NCBI GenBank assembly: GCA_002385475.1
Contig: DGDO01000142.1
Span: 1-32,789, forward strand
Direction of reading: 5' to 3'
DNA length: 32,789 bases
From: Candidatus Sordicultor fermentans
Lineage (GTDB): Bacteria > Atribacterota > Atribacteria > Atribacterales > Caldatribacteriaceae
The translations under genes and the position numbers were made by a program. The notes beneath the pieces are model-generated. The model worked only from the letters and a program-made list of their open reading frames with translations. It was not told the origin of the DNA and did no database searches. Positions 16,767 to 22,349 of the stretch are shown here, piece by piece. Positions within the stretch are counted from its first letter, which is position 1; each line of letters begins with the position of its first letter.

Positions 16767-17362
16767 TGAGTAACCCCTTTGCTTTTTTGAAAAGACGGGA
16801 TCCGGTAGAAACAATTATAATTCTTCTCGGGGGTTTATTGGTAGTAGTTATTGCTTTTTTTATAGCTCGAGGAGATCTGGATTATTACACCGAATATCTC
16901 CTTACTGGTGGTGTTTTTGAGAGAAAAATAGAGGTAAAAGAAGTAGAAATTCCTTTTTCTTCTTATTTCCCTGAAGAGGAAGAGTTTTTACCTCAAGAAA
17001 CACCCCAGGAGATGATTCCTTCTCCAGTACCAGAGGGAGAAGAAGTTTCTCCTCCCCGAGTAGTTGCAACCCCTTTCCCGGAAGAAAAAAGGGTTGAGCC
17101 TCCTCAAGAAACTAAAACTCCTCCTCCCCGGGTAGCCGAAGCTCCTTCAGGAGAATTTTTTGTTCAGTGTGGAGCATTTTCTAAACCAGAGAATGCTCAA
17201 AAAATGGTGGAGACCTTGAAAGGGCTTGGCTATCAAGCTGTTTCTGAGCCTGTTTCAGGATTGTATAGAGTTAGAATATATGGTTTTCAAAGCAGGGACG
17301 AGGCTGAGAAAGTGGTTAGCAAGTTAAAGAGCCAGGGAATAGAATCTTTTTTGGGAAAGTAG
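16766..17362 (+). CDS. Membrane-anchored SPOR-domain protein
   Basis: This 198-residue protein is a bitopic membrane protein: short cytoplasmic tail, one transmembrane segment (about 14-34), a Pro/Glu-rich spacer (about 70-128), and a C-terminal SPOR domain (129-198, starting FFVQCGAFSKPENAQ and ending GIESFLGK). SPOR domains bind denuded glycan strands at septa, so a role at division sites or in wall remodelling is likely. FtsN and CwlC-like proteins share this architecture, but the sequence does not allow an FtsN call. Its ATG overlaps the valS stop (TGATG), so it is co-translated with valS. It stands about 3 kb ahead of the division cluster. Confidence 0.85.
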   Translation: MSNPFAFLKRRDPVETIIILLGGLLVVVIAFFIARGDLDYYTEYLLTGGVFERKIEVKEVEIPFSSYFPEEEEFLPQETPQEMIPSPVPEGEEVSPPRVVATPFPEEKRVEPPQETKTPPPRVAEAPSGEFFVQCGAFSKPENAQKMVETLKGLGYQAVSEPVSGLYRVRIYGFQSRDEAEKVVSKLKSQGIESFLGK

Positions 17363-17373
17363 GGAAAAATTAT

Positions 17374-17724
17374 ATGACTTTGCGAGAAATAAAAGAGATA
17401 TTACAAGCTGAGGTGCTAGCAGGGGAAGAATTCCTGGATCGAGAGCCATCCTCTGCCTGCGGAAGCGACCTTTTAAGTGATGTTCTGGCTTTTACTAAAG
17501 AAAATTCTGTACTCCTTACTGGCTTAACCAATTCTCAAGTAATTCGTACTGCGGAAATGAGTGACATAATAGGGGTTATTTTTGTGCGAGGAAAGAAGCC
17601 CGATAATTACACCATCGAGTTAGCCACCATCAAGAAGATTCCCCTTTTAACTACTCGTTTGCCTATGTATGAATCCTGTGGGAGGCTTTATTTACGGGGA
17701 TTGAAGGGTTGTAGTGAAGTGTGA
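17374..17724 (+). CDS. DRTGG-domain protein 1
   Basis: This 116-residue protein is a stand-alone DRTGG-type domain with alternating strands and helices, as in the fold found next to CBS domains in pyrophosphatases and in Pta-like proteins. The core reads ACGSDLLSDVLAF, then SVLLTGLTN, then IGVIFVRGKKP, then IPLLTT. It aligns end to end with the second DRTGG protein at 19506. Genes for such proteins commonly accompany [FeFe]-hydrogenase-like sensors in anaerobes. The biochemical role is unknown; ligand binding is an inference from the fold. It lies 11 bp after the SPOR gene and directly abuts the HATPase gene (TGA then ATG). Confidence 0.75.
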   Translation: MTLREIKEILQAEVLAGEEFLDREPSSACGSDLLSDVLAFTKENSVLLTGLTNSQVIRTAEMSDIIGVIFVRGKKPDNYTIELATIKKIPLLTTRLPMYESCGRLYLRGLKGCSEV

Positions 17725-18168
17725 ATGGGAGAAGATAAAGTTTTAGTAGAAATAGAGCGGGAAATTGTGGGGGGAGATTTTCAGAGTGCCGGTGATGTGT
17801 CCAGTGAATTGAAAAAAGTTCTTCAGCAGGTAGGCTTCCCTCCTTCTTTTAATCGTCGGATAGTGATTGCCGCTTATGAAGCAGAGATGAATGTGGTGAT
17901 TCATGCTTATCGAGGGGTTTTTACCACTCAAATTTATGAAGATCAGGTGCACATTGAAGTGGATGACCAGGGTCCAGGCATACCAGACCTGGAGCTGGCC
18001 TTTCAAGAGGGTTATTCTACCGCTCCTCCTCATATAAGAGAAATGGGTTTTGGAGCGGGATACGGGCTTTCTAATATGAAGAAATGCTCTGATCGCCTGG
18101 AAATTGATACCCGGGTAGGAGAGGGAACTAAAGTGATTATGGATTTTTTTCTTAACTCAGAGGAGTAA
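17725..18168 (+). CDS. Anti-sigma-factor-type ATPase/kinase (HATPase_c, RsbW/SpoIIAB-like)
   Basis: This 147-residue protein is a single GHKL ATP-binding domain. The N-box has E52 and N56 in YEAEMNVVIHAY. The G1 box is DQGPGI at 81-86. The G2 region is GAGYGLSNMK at about 110-119, and the final strand pattern is GEGTKVIMDF. There is no receiver, dimerisation or membrane part, so it resembles RsbW/SpoIIAB serine kinases that sequester sigma factors or phosphorylate STAS partners. No sigma factor or STAS gene is nearby. Lying between a DRTGG gene and the hydrogenase-like gene, it probably relays the redox signal; the partner is unknown. Confidence 0.85.
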   Translation: MGEDKVLVEIEREIVGGDFQSAGDVSSELKKVLQQVGFPPSFNRRIVIAAYEAEMNVVIHAYRGVFTTQIYEDQVHIEVDDQGPGIPDLELAFQEGYSTAPPHIREMGFGAGYGLSNMKKCSDRLEIDTRVGEGTKVIMDFFLNSEE

Positions 18169-18173
18169 GTTCT

Positions 18174-19499
18174 GTGATAGAGGAGGAAATTTTCCATTCT
18201 GTTCGCCTAGATGAAGAGAAATGTAAAGGCTGTACCCATTGTATTCGCCATTGTCCCACGGAGGCCATTCGGGTGAAAGAAGGGAAAGCTCGAATTGATG
18301 AAGAGAGATGTATTGATTGTGGAGAATGCATTCGGATTTGCCCTAACCATGCTAAATACGCTCAATCTGATTCTTTAGAAGTTATAAAAAAATTCCCCTG
18401 TGCTATAGCTCTTCCCGCTCCCGCTTTTTATGCTCAATTTAAAGTAGACATTTCTCTGGGTAAAATACTCCAGGGTCTTTTGCATCTGGGTTTTCAGGAG
18501 GTTTTTGAAGTAGCCCGGGGGGCAGAAATTCTGGCAGAGGAGATTGATCGTTATTTAAAAAAAAGAGAGATAGTTACTCCGATAATTTCTTCTGCATGTC
18601 CTGCGGTAGTAAGGTTGATAGAGGTCAGATTTCCTTCCTTAATAGAAAATTTGCTTCCCTTAGATTCTCCTCTGGGAGTAACGGCCAAATTGGCGAGATT
18701 ACAGGCTATGGAAAAGGGGTATCGTCCCGAAGACATCGGAGTTTTTTTTATCACTCCTTGTCCGGCCAAGGTAACTGAATCTAAACAAAGCGAAGGTGTT
18801 TTAGGACACATAGATGGAGCTATCTCTATAGCTAACATTTATTCTCGTCTCGTTAATATAGTAGAGGAGTTAGAAGAATCTTCTTCTTTACCTCTCGCCA
18901 GTTTCCGAGGCATTGGCTGGGCTCGCTCAGGAGGAGAGCAGGAGTCATTAAAAGAGGGAGAATATATGGCTGTGGATGGCATCCATCAAGTTATTTCAGT
19001 GCTGGAGAAAATCGAGATGGGAGAATTGAAGAATGTAGTTTACTGTGAAGCTCAAGCCTGTGTGGGAGGGTGTATTGGAGGAGTACTGGCAGTGCAGAAT
19101 CCTTTCATTGCTAAGGTAAGTATCAATCATCTACTTAAGAAGTATACTGAATTTCGACCCATAAGAAAGGGAGAAATGGAGAAATGGCGCAGAGAGGGAG
19201 TATTTGAAAGGAAAAAGGCTTACCAGGCTAAGGAAGTTTTAAAACTGGATAAAGATTTTAAGCGAGCTCTGGAAAAATACCAAATGATTGAAAAACTTTT
19301 AGAAAAACTCCCCGGTTTGGATTGCGGGGCCTGTGGTTCTCCCACCTGTAGAGCTCTGGCAGAAGATATAGTAAGGGGAAAGGCGGAAGAAATAGATTGT
19401 CCTTTTATGTTACGAGATCAGTTGCTCAGCTTATCCGAGGAGATTCATGCCTTAGCTAACAGGGCTCCGCAAACCATGGCTAAAAAAAAGGAGGAATGA
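18174..19499 (+). CDS. Sensory-type [FeFe]-hydrogenase-like iron-sulfur protein
   Basis: This 441-residue protein has, in order, a double ferredoxin domain (C17, C20, C23, C27 and C46, C49, C52, C56), an iron-hydrogenase large-subunit C-terminal domain (about 75-325) and a further Fe-S domain with C384, C387, C392 and C409. H-cluster ligand cysteines are present: C142 in SSACP, C196 in TPCPAK and C296/C300 in ACVGGC. Lys199 (next to the bridging ligand) and Glu202 also remain. The catalytic proton-relay Cys of TSCCP enzymes is Ala141 here, as known for the Thermotoga HydS sensor. No PAS domain follows, unlike group C sensors; it is closer to group D. The start is GTG 18174. Neighbours suggest a signalling role rather than bulk H2 turnover. 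Confidence 0.88.
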   Translation: MIEEEIFHSVRLDEEKCKGCTHCIRHCPTEAIRVKEGKARIDEERCIDCGECIRICPNHAKYAQSDSLEVIKKFPCAIALPAPAFYAQFKVDISLGKILQGLLHLGFQEVFEVARGAEILAEEIDRYLKKREIVTPIISSACPAVVRLIEVRFPSLIENLLPLDSPLGVTAKLARLQAMEKGYRPEDIGVFFITPCPAKVTESKQSEGVLGHIDGAISIANIYSRLVNIVEELEESSSLPLASFRGIGWARSGGEQESLKEGEYMAVDGIHQVISVLEKIEMGELKNVVYCEAQACVGGCIGGVLAVQNPFIAKVSINHLLKKYTEFRPIRKGEMEKWRREGVFERKKAYQAKEVLKLDKDFKRALEKYQMIEKLLEKLPGLDCGACGSPTCRALAEDIVRGKAEEIDCPFMLRDQLLSLSEEIHALANRAPQTMAKKKEE

Positions 19500-19505
19500 A
19501 AAATT

Positions 19506-19859
19506 TTGAGAGTGACTCAAATCGTTGAGCCATTAAAGGCGGAAGTAGTAGTAGGAGAGAGGATGGAGGAACAAGATATAGAAGGAGGATACTGTGGAGA
19601 CCTTCTCAGTGATTGCATTGCCAATGCTAAAGAGGGAAGCGTCTGGGTTACCATCCAATCTCACCCAAACACAGTGGCGGTAGCAGTGTTAGTAGGCATA
19701 CCTTGTATAGTGGTTTCTAATTACCAGGAGATAAACGAAGAAACAAGGAAAAGAGCTCAAAAAGAAGGCGTAACTATTTTACGCACTTCTTTGACCAGCT
19801 ATCAGGCGGTTAGTGTTCTTTTCTCTCTGGGGATACCAGGCACCAAAAGACATGGCTAA
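19506..19859 (+). CDS. DRTGG-domain protein 2
   Basis: This 117-residue stand-alone DRTGG domain is a paralogue of the one at 17374. Both share an AEV-V/L-x-GE opening, CGDLLSD or CGSDLLSD, a SV-V/L-x-T strand and a closing G-L/I-G/K region. In this copy the core reads GYCGDLLSDCIANAKEGSVW and SHPNTVAVAVL. It starts at TTG 19506 with AAGGAGGA at 19488-19495. The stop overlaps the PHP gene by 8 bp. Like its partner it has no catalytic motif that I can identify. It may bind a nucleotide or sit in a complex with the hydrogenase-like protein, which is inference from gene pairing only. Confidence 0.75.
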   Translation: MRVTQIVEPLKAEVVVGERMEEQDIEGGYCGDLLSDCIANAKEGSVWVTIQSHPNTVAVAVLVGIPCIVVSNYQEINEETRKRAQKEGVTILRTSLTSYQAVSVLFSLGIPGTKRHG

Positions 19860-20568
19860 GGGGGTTTTTTTAGCCGACCTCCACATTCACAGTGTTTTGT
19901 CTCCTTGTGCTGACCGGGATATGTTGCCCCATTGTATTATTCTGGAAGCCTGGGAGAAAAATATTAATTTGATTGCCGTAACCGATCACAATGCCTGTGA
20001 TAATGTAGGAGCAACTGTGACACTGGGAGAAAAATTTGGTATCTGGGTGATACCAGGAGTGGAGGTGGAAACCAGAGAAGAGGTGCATCTTCTTTCTTTT
20101 TTCCCTTCTTTATCTCAACTTCACGATTTTAATCAAGAAATAGCAAGATTTCTTCCTTTTATTCCTCTGTCAGAAGAACTGTGGGGAGAAGAGTGGGTAA
20201 TAGATGAGGAGGGGGAGATAAAAGAAAAAAAGACGAACCTTTTAGTTTACCCCTTAGATTTATCGGTAGAGCAAGTGGTGGAAAAAGTCAGAAGTCGGGA
20301 GGGAATAGTTATCCCCGCTCATGTAGACCGTCCCAGTTATAGCATCATTTCTCAGCTTGGCTTTATCCCTCCCCATCTGGAAATAAAAGTGGTAGAGTTA
20401 TCGAGTAATACCTCTGAAGAGGAAGCAGTAAATAAATTAGGTTTAGCAGGCTTTCGATTCCTTCACTCTTCTGATGCCCATTCCCTTTCTCAAATCGGCT
20501 CAGTTACCACTTCTTTTTTATTCTCTTCTTTTCCCAACTGGCGAGAACTGGAACAAATCCTCACCTGA
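19852..20568 (+). CDS. PHP-domain metal-dependent phosphoesterase
   Basis: This 238-residue protein has the PHP motifs in order: H11 and H13 in DLHIHSVLSPCAD, D45/H46 in VTDHN, E71 in GVEVET, H157 in PAHVDRPS and D208/H210 in SSDAH. The family hydrolyses phosphoesters (histidinol phosphate, nucleotides, DNA ends) with two or three metal ions; the substrate here is not known. I chose ATG 19852, just inside the end of the DRTGG gene, because the longer frame from 19813 adds 13 residues upstream of the first conserved strand (GVFLADLH). It is the last gene of the sensor set and the likely end of the transcript. Confidence 0.88.
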   Translation: MAKGVFLADLHIHSVLSPCADRDMLPHCIILEAWEKNINLIAVTDHNACDNVGATVTLGEKFGIWVIPGVEVETREEVHLLSFFPSLSQLHDFNQEIARFLPFIPLSEELWGEEWVIDEEGEIKEKKTNLLVYPLDLSVEQVVEKVRSREGIVIPAHVDRPSYSIISQLGFIPPHLEIKVVELSSNTSEEEAVNKLGLAGFRFLHSSDAHSLSQIGSVTTSFLFSSFPNWRELEQILT

Positions 20569-20600
20569 AATTTCCCTCTAATAGAAAATTTCCCTTTTTT
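20567..20600 (+). terminator. Weak terminator-like inverted repeat after the PHP gene
   Basis: GAAATTT (20567-20573) and AAATTTC (20586-20592) are perfect 7-bp arms around a 12-nt loop, followed by CCTTTTTT. The stem is A/T-rich and so weak, but its position, starting within the PHP stop codon and ahead of the mraZ promoter, fits a transcript end. Confidence 0.35.
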
Positions 20601-20601
20601 G

Positions 20602-20613
20602 GAACGAACGTTC
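20602..20613. promoter_or_regulatory. LexA/DinR-like GAAC-N4-GTTC site
   Basis: GAACGAACGTTC has the GAAC-N4-GTTC core of the Gram-positive LexA box. It also contains the self-complementary GAACGTTC. The flanking bases are G and T rather than the consensus C and G, so affinity is uncertain. It lies about 40 bp upstream of the mraZ -10 box. Confidence 0.3.
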
Positions 20614-20629
20614 TATTTATCTTTTATCT

Positions 20630-20658
20630 TTATTAGTTTATGCTAAGTGGGGTATAAT
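20630..20658 (+). promoter_or_regulatory. Promoter of the dcw cluster
   Basis: A perfect TATAAT stands at 20653-20658, with a weak -35 (TTATTA, 20630-20635) 17 bp upstream. The -10 is embedded in the MraZ-type repeat array, so repressor binding would block RNA polymerase directly. Confidence 0.6.
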
Positions 20659-20681
20659 GGTAAAAAGTGGGAGGAAGTGGG
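20647..20681 (+). promoter_or_regulatory. MraZ operator: GTGGG repeats with 10-bp period
   Basis: GTGGG occurs at 20647-20651, 20667-20671 and 20677-20681, with a degenerate copy (ATGGT) at 20657-20661. That makes four units in exact 10-bp register. TGGG-N5 direct repeats ahead of mraZ are the known binding sites of the MraZ repressor. The last two copies overlap the ribosome-binding site, GGAGGAA. Confidence 0.8.
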
Positions 20682-20683
20682 AA

Positions 20684-21115
20684 ATGTTTTTAGGCCATTA
20701 TTACCACACTATAGATGAGAAGAATCGAGTGGTGATTCCCAGTTCCTTTAGGGGAGAAATTTCCGGGAAGGTCTATCTCACTCAAGGAATGGAAAAATGT
20801 ATTTTTCTCTATCCCGAAGAAGTGTGGAATAGATTTTATCAAAAGATTACCACTCTTTCTCTCACTCGAAAAGAAACTCGAGAATTTTCCCGCTTCTTTC
20901 TGGCTAATGCTACCTGCCTCGATATTGATGGACAAGGAAGAATTGTTCTTCCTGATTACTTAAAAAATTATGCTGAAATAAACCGACAGGTGGTTTGGGT
21001 GGGGGTGGGGGAACGCCTGGAAATCTGGGCAGAAGAAATCTGGAGACCTTATCATGAGGAGATGGGAAAGAAATTTGGCGAGCTTACTGAGCAGATAGTG
21101 GATACGGGTATTTAG
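20684..21115 (+). CDS. mraZ: Transcriptional regulator MraZ
   Basis: This 143-residue DNA-binding protein of the AbrB/SpoVT fold (two tandem copies) represses its own operon. The paired D-x-x-x-R motifs are DEKNR at 11-15 (usually DEKGR, so one Gly is Asn here) and DGQGR at 82-86. The start is ATG 20684, giving MFLGHYYHTIDEK, which matches family N-termini. It has GGAGGAA 7 bp upstream. The in-frame ATG at 20657 would overlap the -10 box and is rejected. As first gene of the cluster next to its operator repeats, autoregulation is strongly implied. Confidence 0.96.
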   Translation: MFLGHYYHTIDEKNRVVIPSSFRGEISGKVYLTQGMEKCIFLYPEEVWNRFYQKITTLSLTRKETREFSRFFLANATCLDIDGQGRIVLPDYLKNYAEINRQVVWVGVGERLEIWAEEIWRPYHEEMGKKFGELTEQIVDTGI

Positions 21116-21117
21116 AT

Positions 21118-22014
21118 ATGAACACTTATGTTTTTCATCAACCGGTAATGGAGAAAGAAGTGCTCCATTATCTTCTCTGGAGAAAAGATGGAATTTATGT
21201 AGATGCTACAGTAGGAGGAGGAGGCCACGCTCTATCCATTCTGGGTGAGCTCGATGAAGGGGCTATATTGGTAGGGATAGACCGAGATGAAGAAGCCATA
21301 AAAATGGCCAAGGAAACCCTGAAAAACCCTTCCCTTCCAGTATATTTGGTCAAAGAAAGGTTTTCTCTAATTGACCAGGTTCTTTTTTCTCTGGGTATAG
21401 AAAAAATTTCGGGGATATTGTTTGATCTGGGGGTATCCTCGTGGCAGCTGGATAAAGCAGAGAGAGGTTTTAGCTTCCAGAGGGAAGGATTTTTGGATAT
21501 GAGAATGGATTTATCTGAGGAACGAAATGCCTATCAGGTGGTCAATGAATTTCCGGAGAAAGAATTAGCTGATTTGATTTATTATTACGGAGAAGAAAGG
21601 TTTTCTCGAAGAATTGCTCGGGCTATAGTGAAGGAGCGAGATAGAAAACCCATAGCCACTACTCGGGAATTAGCCCGGGTTATAGAAAGAGCAGTCCCTC
21701 AACGAGGAAAAATTCATCCTGCTACTCGAACTTTTATGGCTTTGCGTATTTTTGTAAACGAAGAATTAAAGGAGATAGAAGAAGCTCTGAGAAAAGTTTC
21801 TCCTCTGGTAGAAGAGGGAGGAAGAGTAGTGGTAATTAGCTACCATTCCCTGGAAGATCGGATAGTAAAAAGATTTTTAAAAGATGAAGAAGAGTGGGAG
21901 GTATTAACCAAAAAACCTGTTTATCCCACTCCTGAAGAGGTGAGAGATAATCCTCGGGCTCGCAGTGGTCGTCTGAGAGCAGGAGAAAAGCGAAGTAAAA
22001 TTAAGGAGGGATAA
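21118..22014 (+). CDS. rsmH: 16S rRNA (cytosine(1402)-N4)-methyltransferase
   Basis: This 298-residue SAM-dependent methyltransferase modifies the N4 of C1402 in 16S rRNA at the ribosomal P-site. The SAM-binding loop is DATVGGGGHA at 29-38. The family blocks FDLGVSSWQLD and GFSFQREGFLDMRMD, and the C-terminal VVISYHSLEDRIVK, are intact. It follows mraZ by 2 bp and precedes ftsL by 2 bp, its nearly invariant position in dcw clusters. Length is typical (about 300). Confidence 0.97.
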   Translation: MNTYVFHQPVMEKEVLHYLLWRKDGIYVDATVGGGGHALSILGELDEGAILVGIDRDEEAIKMAKETLKNPSLPVYLVKERFSLIDQVLFSLGIEKISGILFDLGVSSWQLDKAERGFSFQREGFLDMRMDLSEERNAYQVVNEFPEKELADLIYYYGEERFSRRIARAIVKERDRKPIATTRELARVIERAVPQRGKIHPATRTFMALRIFVNEELKEIEEALRKVSPLVEEGGRVVVISYHSLEDRIVKRFLKDEEEWEVLTKKPVYPTPEEVRDNPRARSGRLRAGEKRSKIKEG

Positions 22015-22016
22015 GA

Positions 22017-22349
22017 ATGAAGCGGGTTAAATCTTGGCTGATATTTGGTCTATTTTTTATTTTTTCTCTTTCTTTCCTCTGTGTTACCTTGCAAGCTTTG
22101 CTTTTAGAAAAAAGCTATTTGGTGGAACAAAAAAGGGAGAATATTGATAATTTGTTGGCAACCAGGGAGAAATTAAAAATGGAAATTGCCCAATTATCTT
22201 CGCTGGAGAGAATAAAAGAAGTGGCAATAAATCAGCTGGGTATGACCTATCCCGATCAAACTGTCTATATGGTGTCCAGCTCGGCTTTGGGGGGCGGAGA
22301 AGGAGAGCTGGTCCTGGGTAAAATGCCTGAGGAGACACAAGGAGAATGA
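22017..22349 (+). CDS. ftsL: Cell division protein FtsL
   Basis: This 110-residue bitopic membrane protein has a short basic cytoplasmic tail, one membrane segment (about 7-29), then a heptad-rich coiled coil (31-75) ending in LERIKEVAINQLGM, the hallmark of FtsL-type proteins. It is expected to act with FtsB/DivIC and FtsQ to activate FtsW-FtsI. The primary sequence is poorly conserved in the family. The call rests on topology, size and its place between rsmH and the penicillin-binding protein. The ATG follows AAGGAGG at 22003-22009. The stop overlaps the next ATG as ATGA. Confidence 0.85.
   Translation: MKRVKSWLIFGLFFIFSLSFLCVTLQALLLEKSYLVEQKRENIDNLLATREKLKMEIAQLSSLERIKEVAINQLGMTYPDQTVYMVSSSALGGGEGELVLGKMPEETQGE

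Noticed and set aside
18174..19499. Catalytic, H2-evolving [FeFe]-hydrogenase
   Set aside because: The proton-relay Cys is Ala, and the neighbours are regulatory genes rather than NuoE/F-like electron-transfer subunits.
20657..20683. Upstream ATG for mraZ
   Set aside because: That ATG overlaps the TATAAT box and operator, so it could not be in the transcript, and the extra residues are not seen in MraZ proteins.
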